Assembly (NCBI GenBank): GCA_002695025.1
Contig: NZNV01000041.1
Location: 62,001 to 126,000 of the forward strand
Reading direction: 5' to 3'
From: Owenweeksia sp.
GTDB taxonomy: Bacteria > Bacteroidota > Bacteroidia > Flavobacteriales > Schleiferiaceae
DNA length: 64,000 nt
The translations under genes were made by a program, and so were the position numbers. Below the pieces are notes generated by a model, which made no database searches, was not told the DNA's origin, and worked only from the letters and a program-made list of their open reading frames with translations. Below are positions 33,278-41,712 of this stretch, one piece after another (position 1 is the first letter of the stretch; each line of letters opens with the position of its first letter).

Positions 33278-33639
33278 GATTTCGGGAGAAAGGCCTGAGC
33301 GCAGCATTTCAGCGAACCTCCCGGAAGCCTTGAATTTTATACACTTCACTATCTATTTAAAAGGTGTGCATGAGCTCATTTCACCCGGTTCTTTGGTTCT
33401 TCTTTGGTTTCAAGACAAAAGAAGAACACACCAGGCTAGTGTGGGCATTCGCCTCCAGTCTGGCTAACCAGGTGTCCCGCTTCGTCCTATTAACACAAAA
33501 GCCTTTACTACCCTGCTCACGTGCGATTGTATCACGGGTAAAAACAACAAGTTAAACTTTTATCATACCCATCCTTCGACTCCGCTCAGGATGACAACCT
33601 GATTGAATTTTGACCTCAAAAGAAATGTCAAGCTGAGTG
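33278..33639 (+). repeat. Composite repeat, long copy 5
   Basis: It starts one base after the response regulator stop. The first block GATTTCGGGAGAAAGGCCTG matches copy 4 (28898) and forms CGGGAG / CTCCCG (33283-33288 / 33318-33323). A GTTCTTCTTTG stem (33396-33427) replaces the 11-bp stem of copy 4. From 33524 it has the GATTGTATC box, GGGTA / TACCC arms around AAGT-TAA-ACTT, the full REP box and the same ACCTGATTGAATTTTGACC tail. The 505-base stretch 33278-33782 holds no other feature except the promoter-like box near 33755. Confidence 0.8.
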
Positions 33640-33754
33640 ATCCCGCCCAGCGGAATGGTATCGACACCAGTCTCCGCAACCCTCCTGAAACCGGTGTCGC
33701 AGGCCATCATCCAATTTGTCGCATTCACACCAGCCAGGCCATCTGCGGGTTAAC

Positions 33755-33762
33755 GAAATTTG
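33755..33762 (+). promoter_or_regulatory. Near-consensus -7 box before the reductase gene
   Basis: GAAATTTG differs from TAnnTTTG at one base and ends 20 bases before the ATG at 33783, the same distance as several other boxes in this window. Confidence 0.3.
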
Positions 33763-33782
33763 TGGAATAACACCGGATTCGT

Positions 33783-34346
33783 ATGCGTAAAATAATTGCA
33801 GCTATCAATATGACCCTGGACGGGTTTTGTGACCACACGGGAATGGTAGCGGATGATGAACTACACCAGCACTACCAGGAACTACTGAGCCATGCAGGCG
33901 TCATCTTATATGGCAGGGTTACTTATGAATTGATGGAATTCTGGCGAACAGTAATTGAAAAACCTACCGGCAACAAAGCCACGGATGAATTTGCCCTGGC
34001 TATGGATAAAGTTCCCAAAATTGTTTTTTCACGTACCTTAAAAACCCTGGAATGGCACAGCGCAAAACTGGCCACCAAAAGCCTGAAAGAGGAAGTTGAG
34101 GATTTGCGGCAATCACGCATTGAAGAGGCCCGTAACATTTATGTAGGTAGCCCCGGTCTGATTGCCACGCTTACCCAGCTTGGGTTAATTGATGAATACC
34201 AGCTTTGCATTCATCCGGTGATACTCGGTAAAGGATTACCCTTATTTAAAAATCTCCAAGAGCGCATAAATCTCCGGCTCCAGGGCACCAAAACCTTTAG
34301 CTCCGGCTCCATGCTATTGTATTACGCACGGCAAAAAGACACGTAG
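33783..34346 (+). CDS. Dihydrofolate reductase family protein (RibD C-terminal type)
   Basis: A 187-residue protein with the RibD C-terminal/DHFR-like fold: KIIAAINMTLDGF at the N-terminus, ILYGRVTYELMEFW, VFSRTL, and the NADPH-binding IYVGSPGLIATL and HPVILGKGLPLF. This family includes stand-alone NADPH-dependent reductases of unknown substrate; it is too short for bifunctional RibD. It stands alone beyond the last repeat of the accessory region and is convergent with the MORN-tailed membrane protein gene. Confidence 0.88.
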   Translation: MRKIIAAINMTLDGFCDHTGMVADDELHQHYQELLSHAGVILYGRVTYELMEFWRTVIEKPTGNKATDEFALAMDKVPKIVFSRTLKTLEWHSAKLATKSLKEEVEDLRQSRIEEARNIYVGSPGLIATLTQLGLIDEYQLCIHPVILGKGLPLFKNLQERINLRLQGTKTFSSGSMLLYYARQKDT

Positions 34347-34380
34347 CAGGCGGCATACTCGCCTCAGAACTCCGGAACAT

Positions 34381-36243
34381 CTAGGAGCCCTGGGGTCTAT
34401 CGGAAACTTCTACATTACCCTTAAACCAAACCTTATCTATGAAGTTGCCTTGTGCATCAAACCTCTGCACTTCGCCATTAAGACTATCGTTGGTCCATAC
34501 CCCTTTTAAAGATCTACCATCTTCCGTGTACAGGATTCCTTCTCCATTGCGAACGTTGTTCTTCCATTCCCCTACAAAATAGGCTCCGTTATTCCACCTA
34601 TAGGTACCCTGTCCCCATTTTTCCTCTCCCTTAAAGTCTCCGCTATAACCCATATCCGGCTCAAATTTCAGCAACACGGTTTCAGGTTGACCCATTTTGG
34701 CCACCACCGGGAATTTTCCTGCGTAGCGCTTAATAGCCGGATACAGATACTTTTGAGTGGATGTGTACCCCAGGCGGTCAAACAGCACATAATCCACGCT
34801 CTGACTTTTCAGGAACTCCAATTGCTCATCCGGGTCTTCCGTATTTTTATAATGGCACACATAGCGGTGTGAGAAAATATGGAACAGCGCCAATTTGCGG
34901 CAGGCTATAACCGAAGTATCCGGAACGTTGGCATTAGCCCATTTGGCTAACTCAAAATAATCATGGTATATGGCCGGATAATTAGCCTTGGCAGTGGCCT
35001 CCAGCCTACTTATGGCTCCTGAGCTGTAACTGCCGATAATCAAAATGGAAAGTACAGCCGCGCCTATATTGATGATATGACCCTCCTTATAATTAAGAAG
35101 GTACCTGGCTGCCAGTTGCAACACCTCTACCATACCATACAACAGCATAAAAGTGAGTATGGGAATAAGCGGAATGATAAACCGTACCCCAAACCACACC
35201 TTGGGCCATAACATTAGAATACCTAAGGTAAAGAGTACGTAAAGGCAAATGAGAATACGGTATTTCTTAATACGAAAAGCCCCAAATATTATGAGCGCCA
35301 CGGCAATAGCACCTATCACAAAATCACGCGTGGGAATAGCTTCCTGATAATTCACCTTCTCAACAAAATTCAAAAGGCCATACGGGATCTCCCTACCTGT
35401 ATAACGCACGATATTATCCCATATCCGAACAAATATATCCGTGAATTCAATGGTTCCCTCCTGTGGATTATAAGGGTTCTTCATCATCAGCTGATCTACA
35501 TACGAGCTACCTCCCAGGGCCTTACTTCTGAAGTACCACGGAATAATTAAGGCCACCCAACCCACAATGAAAGTCAGCAGGTAATTCCATTGTTTCCGCA
35601 TAACCAGCAAGGCGATTACCGTAACCACCAGGGCAATACCGGTGCTACGTATATAATAGGTGCCGGCCAACAGCACGATCAACAGAAAAAATCGCCAGTT
35701 TCTGGCCAACGGATCCTCAAACTTCACCTGGGTGATCAACCAAATGCAAAGCAGGGAGAACACCGTAAAAGCCATCTCACTCATTATAATGACCGAGTAG
35801 GAAAGCATGTGGAAATTATAGAGCGTGAATAGGCCGGCTATAAAAGCAATGTGCGGACTTTCCGTCATCCGTTTTACCAACAGGAAAAGCAGCAGTATTG
35901 AAGTCAGGAAAAAAAAGCCACTCACCCTCTTCACGGATATGATATCATCCAACCCCAGTTTGGATGACGCTGCAATAAGCGCAGGGTAACCCGGAGGGAA
36001 ATGGGTATGAGGTTTATTTTCAATGGAACCAGTATCTTTATAACCATTACCCGAAGCCAAAGACTGACCCAACAGGTAGTATCCCGCATTATCACCACCC
36101 AGGGCAATCTTTTCATCAAATACCTTCGGATACAAATTAAAGAACAGGAAAATCAGGGTCAAGAGGTATACCCCGGTAAAAATTCTTTGGAACTTTCTGC
36201 TTTTCAGCTTTCCGCCTTCTTGATCTTTCTGCTGTTTAGCCAA
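34381..36243 (-). CDS. GT-C type membrane glycosyltransferase-like protein with C-terminal MORN repeats
   Basis: A 620-residue protein. Residues to about 420 carry 10-12 membrane helices and an early acidic motif GGDNAGYYLLGQSLASG with the HFPPGYPALIA loop, as in GT39/ArnT-like GT-C enzymes using lipid-linked sugars. From about 545 to 600 are two MORN-like repeats (GTYRWNNGAYFVGEWKNN, then GILYTEDGRSLKGVW). The start is a TTG, as no ATG fits before the first helix. No polysaccharide genes adjoin. A GT-C body with a MORN tail is unusual. Confidence 0.75.
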   Translation of the reverse strand: MAKQQKDQEGGKLKSRKFQRIFTGVYLLTLIFLFFNLYPKVFDEKIALGGDNAGYYLLGQSLASGNGYKDTGSIENKPHTHFPPGYPALIAASSKLGLDDIISVKRVSGFFFLTSILLLFLLVKRMTESPHIAFIAGLFTLYNFHMLSYSVIIMSEMAFTVFSLLCIWLITQVKFEDPLARNWRFFLLIVLLAGTYYIRSTGIALVVTVIALLVMRKQWNYLLTFIVGWVALIIPWYFRSKALGGSSYVDQLMMKNPYNPQEGTIEFTDIFVRIWDNIVRYTGREIPYGLLNFVEKVNYQEAIPTRDFVIGAIAVALIIFGAFRIKKYRILICLYVLFTLGILMLWPKVWFGVRFIIPLIPILTFMLLYGMVEVLQLAARYLLNYKEGHIINIGAAVLSILIIGSYSSGAISRLEATAKANYPAIYHDYFELAKWANANVPDTSVIACRKLALFHIFSHRYVCHYKNTEDPDEQLEFLKSQSVDYVLFDRLGYTSTQKYLYPAIKRYAGKFPVVAKMGQPETVLLKFEPDMGYSGDFKGEEKWGQGTYRWNNGAYFVGEWKNNVRNGEGILYTEDGRSLKGVWTNDSLNGEVQRFDAQGNFIDKVWFKGNVEVSDRPQGS

Positions 36244-36502
36244 GGGAAATATTTAATTATGGTTACGTATCAAAGGAACTAAAATAGGACAATCCTAACA
36301 AAGTATTTCAGGGCACTTTATTCAGAGAAATACTAAAATGTGAATGCACATAGAGAAACGCTAAATTTCATCGTTCACTTTCGCTCCCCACCAAACTTAA
36401 CGCGGGATCCGGATTTTTCAACCCATCGGTGAAGCAGCGCTGCATCCCCGCCTTTATAACCTCCTCCTATCTCCACTTCATTTAAATCTCTATTTCACGG
36501 TA

Positions 36503-36510
36503 TAGCTTTG
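36503..36510 (+). promoter_or_regulatory. Bacteroidota -7 promoter box before the luciferase-family gene
   Basis: TAGCTTTG matches TAnnTTTG and ends 17 bases before the ATG at 36528. The rest of 36244-36502 shows nothing I can assign. Confidence 0.45.
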
Positions 36511-36527
36511 CACCCAAAAGCAGAGAT

Positions 36528-37517
36528 ATGTCCGTTCCTTTTTCCGTACTGGAGTTAGCCACCGTAAGCCAGGGAAGCTCCCCTGGAGATGCTATGCGCA
36601 ATAGTTTAAAGCTGGCCAGTGCCACAGAGGATTTCGGCTATCACCGTTTCTGGTTGGCGGAACATCATAATATGATCAGCATTGCCAGCGTAGCCACCTC
36701 CGTATTGATGGGATACATTGCCGGAGGAACGGAAAAAATACGGGTAGGCTCCGGAGGCATTATGTTACCCAACCATTCACCCCTTATTGTAGCCGAGCAA
36801 TTCGGAACATTAGGCGCGCTTTATCCCAACCGCATAGACCTGGGTTTGGGCCGTGCCCCCGGCACCGACCAACTTACGGCTCAGGCCATCCGTCCGGATC
36901 GCATGCAGGCGCAGCACAACTTTCCCCAGGATATTGAGCTCATACAGAAATACTTTTCTACCGATAATGCCACGGCTTCTGTGCGCGCTACCGTAGCCGA
37001 GGGAATTGATGTTCCTATCTGGATACTGGGCTCCAGCACAGACAGTGCCCACCTGGCGGCCGCAAAGGGTTTACCCTACGCCTTTGCCAGCCACTTTGCC
37101 CCCGGGCAGCTTATGGAAGCCCTCAGCATTTATCACAACAATTTTGAACCTTCGGCTTATTTGAAGGAACCCTATACCATGGCAGCTGTTAATGTAATTG
37201 TTGCGGACACCCAAGAGGAAGCAGAGGCACTTTCCACTTCGCTGATCAAAATGTTCTTAGGCATTTTAACCAATAAGCGGGATTATATGCAGCCCCCCAC
37301 TCCCATGACGGATGACCTGCGTGAACTTTCCAGGAATCCCCATTTCCAGAGGATGCTGAAGTACAGCTTTATTGGCAACCAGGAAAGTGTGGCCGAAAAA
37401 ACCCGGGAATTCCTTCAGGCCACCCAGGTTAATGAACTGATGGTGGTTGGCAATATGTACCAGGTAGAAGACCGGATCAGATCATACCGTTATTTTGCAG
37501 AGATCATGAACTCCTGA
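36528..37517 (+). CDS. LLM-class flavin-dependent oxidoreductase (luciferase-like)
   Basis: A 329-residue TIM-barrel protein of the bacterial luciferase family, YhbW-like subgroup. Recognised blocks are FSVLELATVSQG, YHRFWLAEHHNM, IRVGSGGIMLPNHSPL, and RIDLGLGRAPGTD. It should use FMNH2 to oxidise a small molecule; the substrate is unknown. It stands alone between the MORN-tailed membrane protein gene (divergent) and a lipoprotein gene. Confidence 0.9.
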   Translation: MSVPFSVLELATVSQGSSPGDAMRNSLKLASATEDFGYHRFWLAEHHNMISIASVATSVLMGYIAGGTEKIRVGSGGIMLPNHSPLIVAEQFGTLGALYPNRIDLGLGRAPGTDQLTAQAIRPDRMQAQHNFPQDIELIQKYFSTDNATASVRATVAEGIDVPIWILGSSTDSAHLAAAKGLPYAFASHFAPGQLMEALSIYHNNFEPSAYLKEPYTMAAVNVIVADTQEEAEALSTSLIKMFLGILTNKRDYMQPPTPMTDDLRELSRNPHFQRMLKYSFIGNQESVAEKTREFLQATQVNELMVVGNMYQVEDRIRSYRYFAEIMNS

Positions 37518-37640
37518 GCGCTTCCACGATTAGGGTCTAAGAACTCCTTTAAAAGAGATATAATATAGAGTATGAACAGGGTGGTGATTTAATGCACTCC
37601 GGAAATTTGTACTTTTAGTTAGATTCTAAATTCCCTGGAT

Positions 37641-38222
37641 ATGAAAAACTTTACTTGCCTTACCATATCCTTGCTACTACTAGGCGCGTGCCACAAACAA
37701 GAAAAAGCGACAGACATAATTTGTGAAGGCTTTGATTTACACGAGCCTGATGCTATTGACCCTGAAGAATATGCTGTGCTGAGTGCTTTCCTCGGAAACG
37801 AGGAAGAATCACCCTTCGTGATACAACAATATACCTACGCTCTGGATTCTTCTGCTGTTTACCACCTCACTAAAGACACCCTCCAAACCGGTGAGGTGGA
37901 TAGCCTTGTACTGGAGAGTTATATTGAAGCCAACACAAAAAAGATATATTGGGATAACTTGTTTGAAGGTTCCTCACAACTGATCTCTGAGGACGAGCTG
38001 AACTGTTATTCTCAACATGAAGAGCGCTACTGGGAACTATACTATCAAAACCACAAAGAGGGTTACTGGATGCTTTCACGGCCCGGTATTTCCGGAGATA
38101 CCGCCTTGTTTGAATATGCCTACTATTGTAACCTTCTGTGTGCTCAGGGTGGTTATGTACAGATGAAAAAAGTAAATGGCCAGTGGGTCATTCACAAAAG
38201 AGGCATTAACTGGGTGAGTTAA
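37641..38222 (+). CDS. Hypothetical lipoprotein
   Basis: A 193-residue protein with a signal peptide and lipobox (LLLLGAC, Cys16). The mature part is acidic and Tyr/Trp-rich (EERYWELYYQNHKEGYW), mixed alpha/beta, and ends with KVNGQWVIHKRGINWVS, which resembles the end of small secreted scaffold or NTF2-like domains, though I cannot assign one. It is a single gene closed by a strong terminator. Confidence 0.6.
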   Translation: MKNFTCLTISLLLLGACHKQEKATDIICEGFDLHEPDAIDPEEYAVLSAFLGNEEESPFVIQQYTYALDSSAVYHLTKDTLQTGEVDSLVLESYIEANTKKIYWDNLFEGSSQLISEDELNCYSQHEERYWELYYQNHKEGYWMLSRPGISGDTALFEYAYYCNLLCAQGGYVQMKKVNGQWVIHKRGINWVS

Positions 38223-38223
38223 T

Positions 38224-38256
38224 AAAAAAAGTCGCCACGCTAAGCGTGGCGACTTT
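38224..38256. terminator. Bidirectional intrinsic terminator
   Basis: A perfect 10-bp stem GTCGCCACGC / GCGTGGCGAC (38231-38240 / 38244-38253) with loop TAA, with seven A before and three T after. It separates the convergent lipoprotein gene and the T9SS protein gene. Confidence 0.88.
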
Positions 38257-38296
38257 CTTAGTAATTATCCATTCGGGAAACCGGTTCCCAAACATT

Positions 38297-40192
38297 CTAT
38301 TTTACAATAGAGATCCTTTTGGACTGGCTTACACCATCAGCAGTAACCTGCAGGATGTACATTCCAGCACCCAGGCCTTCTATATTCAGTTCGGCATCAT
38401 CATTATAAGAAGCTGATTTTACCTCCTGACCTACACTGTTGAAAAGAGTTACTTCATACGCACCGGACACACCAGTAATATTCAGAATATCCTTGGCAGG
38501 GTTAGGATATGTCTTGAAACCTATTTTGCTGGCCTCATCTATTCCTATACCGGCATCAAGTGCCACCCAGTCTGCGTTTACTACACTCAGGTCACTGTTA
38601 TCCAGCAAGAGAACAGCCAAGTGTACTTTACCAGGATTATTCACCTTGTTGGGCAGGGTAACGGTAAACGTATGGTTTACGGTTTGATTTTGAGTTATGG
38701 TTGCAGGAACACTTCCTGAAGCACCAAAGAAACTTGGGAAAATGCCACGTGCTACGTGATTGTAAACCATTTCGTTAGCCGGAACGGTAGCAGGTGAAGT
38801 TTGCCAGTTACGTCCACCTCCTGTTAATGCAATATTCTGGGACTGAAAGCTGTAGTAGTTTTCCTGTGCGTAGCCCGCGCTGGTACCGGTTACGCTATCT
38901 TCAATTACCACCAGGGCAAAACGGAAATCGGCATTGTTTGCCTCAATGGCAAAAGTTGCTTCTGCATCAAGGGTAATAGCCTTGGTAGTAGCATTGTAAG
39001 TATGGTTGGTAATAACCACTCCGGCCGTAGGCACTACACTCATTCTTTCGTTGTAAGCCAAATCAAGATCCTGAACGTTAGGATCCGAGTTAATGGTACG
39101 GTCTACGGTACCTCCGGGATAACCGCCTTCGGCTACCAGACCAATGAAGTTGTTACCGTCATAACCCGTTACCACCATGGGATCAGCATTGTGTACGGCA
39201 ATAGGAATAGTGGTATTGGGATAGGTGGAAGCCATATACTCCATACCTACAAGACCGCGTGGACACCATCCACACCAGGTACCCGTTTTCTCTTCAATAA
39301 CCACTTTACGGGTAGGAGGATTATCCACTACGTAAACTGTTTTGGTAATGGTGTCATTGGACGGATTTGCATCTACATTACCATCTATATTGCTCAACCA
39401 CATCTTAATTGTATAACTTCCAGCGCTGGAGGGGTTGAAAGCCGTGGAATGGGCAACGTTAAATGTTTCGGTAGGGTCCACATTGAGAGCTGAAGCACTG
39501 GCAGTAGAAACAGCACCACCGTTTACGGTATAGTTGAAGTCCGCTGAATTAAAAGGACCTGCTTCATTCGTAAAAGTGGCAATGATTGCATGACTGCTAC
39601 CGGTAGCCATTACATCAGGAAGATCTGATACCACACCGGACACATCGTAACCGGTAAACACATCTACCAGAAGATCATCGATATATAGCAGGAATTTATC
39701 GGTAGAGTTATTGCGGAAAGCAATGTAAATAGTCTGACCGGAGTATGCACTGAGATCAGCTACACGGGTTACAAAAGGTGCATCCTCACCGGTATTGGTA
39801 TAAATAGGAGGAGCTGTAAAATCAGCTACGGTATTTCCGGTCGTGGAAACATACACCATGTACCCATCCGGGAAATTCTGGTCAGGGGCTCCCGCTTCCC
39901 AAATCAGGTAAGTGCCTGTACTGGGAACAGCAATAGATGGTGTTACCATCCAGTCATCCGCCTGTCCGGGAGGTGCATACCATGAATTACTACAGGCTAC
40001 AGTATCTCCGCCCACAACGCGTTGAACCCAGGCCGCAGTAACAAAATTCACCTGGGCATTCGGGGTCTTTCCATCCACATCAATCAGGTTGAAGGACGAA
40101 GGGATACCTCCGGCAAAATTCTCTGAAAATATCTGTGCATCCACATTGGTAAATACCGCGCATGCGGAAAGAGCAAGTAAAACTTTTTTCAT
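38297..40192 (-). CDS. T9SS-exported protein with cleaved-adhesin-like and Omp28/thioredoxin-like domains
   Basis: A 631-residue protein; the ATG at 40192 gives a clear signal peptide (MKKVLLALSACAVF, cleavage after VDAQ). Residues about 20-185 look like a cleaved-adhesin (jelly-roll) domain (FAGGIPSSFNLID, ADDWMVTPSI, IYIAFRNNS). A CARDB-like spacer follows, then an Omp28-type thioredoxin fold with the CGWC motif (KTGTWCGWCPRG). The last 75 residues (FKTYPNPAKDILNITGV to KRISIVK) are a type A T9SS sorting domain. It should be secreted or surface-attached; the CxxC could act in disulfide or redox chemistry. Confidence 0.88.
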   Translation of the reverse strand: MKKVLLALSACAVFTNVDAQIFSENFAGGIPSSFNLIDVDGKTPNAQVNFVTAAWVQRVVGGDTVACSNSWYAPPGQADDWMVTPSIAVPSTGTYLIWEAGAPDQNFPDGYMVYVSTTGNTVADFTAPPIYTNTGEDAPFVTRVADLSAYSGQTIYIAFRNNSTDKFLLYIDDLLVDVFTGYDVSGVVSDLPDVMATGSSHAIIATFTNEAGPFNSADFNYTVNGGAVSTASASALNVDPTETFNVAHSTAFNPSSAGSYTIKMWLSNIDGNVDANPSNDTITKTVYVVDNPPTRKVVIEEKTGTWCGWCPRGLVGMEYMASTYPNTTIPIAVHNADPMVVTGYDGNNFIGLVAEGGYPGGTVDRTINSDPNVQDLDLAYNERMSVVPTAGVVITNHTYNATTKAITLDAEATFAIEANNADFRFALVVIEDSVTGTSAGYAQENYYSFQSQNIALTGGGRNWQTSPATVPANEMVYNHVARGIFPSFFGASGSVPATITQNQTVNHTFTVTLPNKVNNPGKVHLAVLLLDNSDLSVVNADWVALDAGIGIDEASKIGFKTYPNPAKDILNITGVSGAYEVTLFNSVGQEVKSASYNDDAELNIEGLGAGMYILQVTADGVSQSKRISIVK

Positions 40193-40426
40193 TCTCGTTA
40201 TTTTACATTCAAAAAAGGGGCTTAAAGGTACTAATTTATAGTTCAATTAACGTAGGATTAAAGAACTTCTCACCTTGTAAGGATCGAATGGCCAGCCAAA
40301 TAGACCCGGGCAACCGGATAGTTTACTCTCCTAAAAAAGAGTACACCCCACTTTAGCCTTCAACTAGTCAGTGGCCATTATTTGTTAAAGCCTGGGAATA
40401 GCCTGATGCAAATAGTGTCAAAGTTC

Positions 40427-40582
40427 TTACGCAGGCTTACTCTTGCCAGGTACTGATTTTAAGGATGTTGCAGACTGCTCCTTATCCCTTACCTCTCGCC
40501 AGGCTTCCACTCCCCGGTAGCCAAGGGCCAGCAAACCGAGGTTCCCCGATTCGGGTATCCTGAATTTCTTTTCTTCTTTCAC
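40427..40582 (-). CDS. Small hidden protein, likely expressed from a leaderless message
   Basis: A 51-residue gene starting with GTG at 40582: KEEKKFRIPESGNLGLLALG then YRGVEAWREVRDKEQ. It is amphipathic and charged, without signal peptide. The motif IPESGNLGLLALGYRG looks like a conserved small Bacteroidota protein, but I cannot name it. A -7 box (TAATTTTG) ends just 5 bases before the start. No other gene covers it. The 234 bases from 40193 to 40426 hold nothing I can assign. Confidence 0.6.
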   Translation of the reverse strand: MKEEKKFRIPESGNLGLLALGYRGVEAWREVRDKEQSATSLKSVPGKSKPA

Positions 40583-40587
40583 GGCTC

Positions 40588-40595
40588 CAAAATTA
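40588..40595 (-). promoter_or_regulatory. -7 promoter box for the small GTG-start gene
   Basis: On the minus strand TAATTTTG matches TAnnTTTG and stops 5 bases before GTG, predicting a leaderless transcript. Confidence 0.4.
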
Positions 40596-40644
40596 TAATT
40601 TCTCAGCCTTAAGCGGGCATTTGGTGAGCCTTACCACTTTTACC

Positions 40645-40652
40645 TATTTTTG
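40645..40652 (+). promoter_or_regulatory. -7 promoter box before the OmpH-like gene
   Basis: TATTTTTG matches TAnnTTTG and ends 20 bases before the ATG at 40673. Confidence 0.4.
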
Positions 40653-40672
40653 GCGCTTTAAATCCAAAATTG

Positions 40673-41311
40673 ATGAAAGCATTTAATACTGTACTGAGCG
40701 TGGTTCTTTTGATTGCCGTAGGCTTCTTATTCTGGAAGGTGTACGATACTCCGGACATGAAAAGCGGGAAGTCCAATTCCTCAGAAGAAATTGCCGAGCG
40801 CCTGAACAGCGATGAATTTGCTCCGGCCCGTATTGCTTACATCAATACCGATTCCCTGGTGAAGGATTATGAGTACCATAAAGAGCTGAGAGCCGAACTG
40901 GAAGAAAAAGCCAAGCGCCTGGAAAGCGACCTTTCCAGCAAATCAAAGGTGTTTGAAGAAAACCTCTCCATACTGCAACAACAGGCTGAAAGCATGAGCC
41001 AGGAAGAGCTACAGTCGCACCAGATGGACCTGGAGCGAACCCGTGAAGGACTTCTGCGTTATCGTGATGAGCAGGCCAACCAACTGGCCCTGCAGGAGCG
41101 CGAACTGAACCAGCGAATAAAAGATGACATGGAGTCTGTACTGAACGACATCAAGGAAGAATATAACCTGGATTTTGTACTGAGCTTTGACCCCAACAGC
41201 ATCTTACTGAATGCTAATGAAGACTACAACATCACCGCCCTGGTGGTGGACCGTCTGAACAAGAAGTACCACTCCAAGAAAGAAGAAGCTAACACAAAAG
41301 ACGGTAAATGA
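40673..41311 (+). CDS. OmpH/Skp-family periplasmic chaperone-like protein, membrane-anchored
   Basis: A 212-residue protein. Residues 3-22 are a hydrophobic anchor or uncleaved signal. A Ser/Asp-rich linker leads to RIAYINTDSLVKDYEY, the start of the OmpH/Skp domain, then a long coiled coil at about 70-160 (two antiparallel helices) and a final strand NITALVVDRLNKKY. Skp proteins hold unfolded outer membrane proteins in the periplasm. The start codon at 40673 follows the -7 box. Its stop overlaps the next gene (ATGA). Confidence 0.85.
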   Translation: MKAFNTVLSVVLLIAVGFLFWKVYDTPDMKSGKSNSSEEIAERLNSDEFAPARIAYINTDSLVKDYEYHKELRAELEEKAKRLESDLSSKSKVFEENLSILQQQAESMSQEELQSHQMDLERTREGLLRYRDEQANQLALQERELNQRIKDDMESVLNDIKEEYNLDFVLSFDPNSILLNANEDYNITALVVDRLNKKYHSKKEEANTKDGK

Positions 41312-41712
41312 GAAAACTCCTGAAATTCGGTTTGGCGGCCACCTTGATTTCGTTCATCGTGGTTTCCTGTGCTAAGGATAATGATGACGACATCAACTTT
41401 GTAGCAGAATATACGGGCACCTGGGATTGCAATGAGAAAACAGGGATCAATGCTCCGCAGATCTATAAAGTGAATATCCAACGTGGCTCCAGCGACCAGG
41501 AAGTGATTATTAACCAGTTGTACAACCTGCCCAACACAGCCGTGAGAGCTAATATTAACGGATTCAACCTCACCATACCCCAGCAAACCTCAGCCGGGGT
41601 GAGTTTTAGCGGCTCAGGAAGTGCTGACGCAGAATTCCAGCAGATAAGCCTCACCTTTACCGCTAATGACGGTTCGGGAGACGATCAGGTGAGCGCCACT
41701 TTAAGCCGTTGA
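41308..41712 (+). CDS. Small lipoprotein coupled to the OmpH-like gene
   Basis: A 134-residue protein with a signal peptide and lipobox (FIVVSC). The mature part is beta-rich, with an AEYTGTWDC start and repeated polar strands (NINGFNLTIPQ, DAEFQQISLTF), as in small calycin-like domains. It overlaps the OmpH-like gene by four bases, suggesting a joint envelope role. Its stop abuts the stop of the convergent barrel gene. No family named. Confidence 0.65.
   Translation: MRKLLKFGLAATLISFIVVSCAKDNDDDINFVAEYTGTWDCNEKTGINAPQIYKVNIQRGSSDQEVIINQLYNLPNTAVRANINGFNLTIPQQTSAGVSFSGSGSADAEFQQISLTFTANDGSGDDQVSATLSR

Noticed and set aside
33364-33555. Small open frame within composite repeat copy 5
   Set aside because: It is made of repeat sequence including the stem-loop and is not kept in copy 4.
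27371-33639. True integron with attC sites
   Set aside because: No IntI gene in the window and no RYYYAAC/GTTRRRY core pair at the repeats; only the layout is cassette-like.
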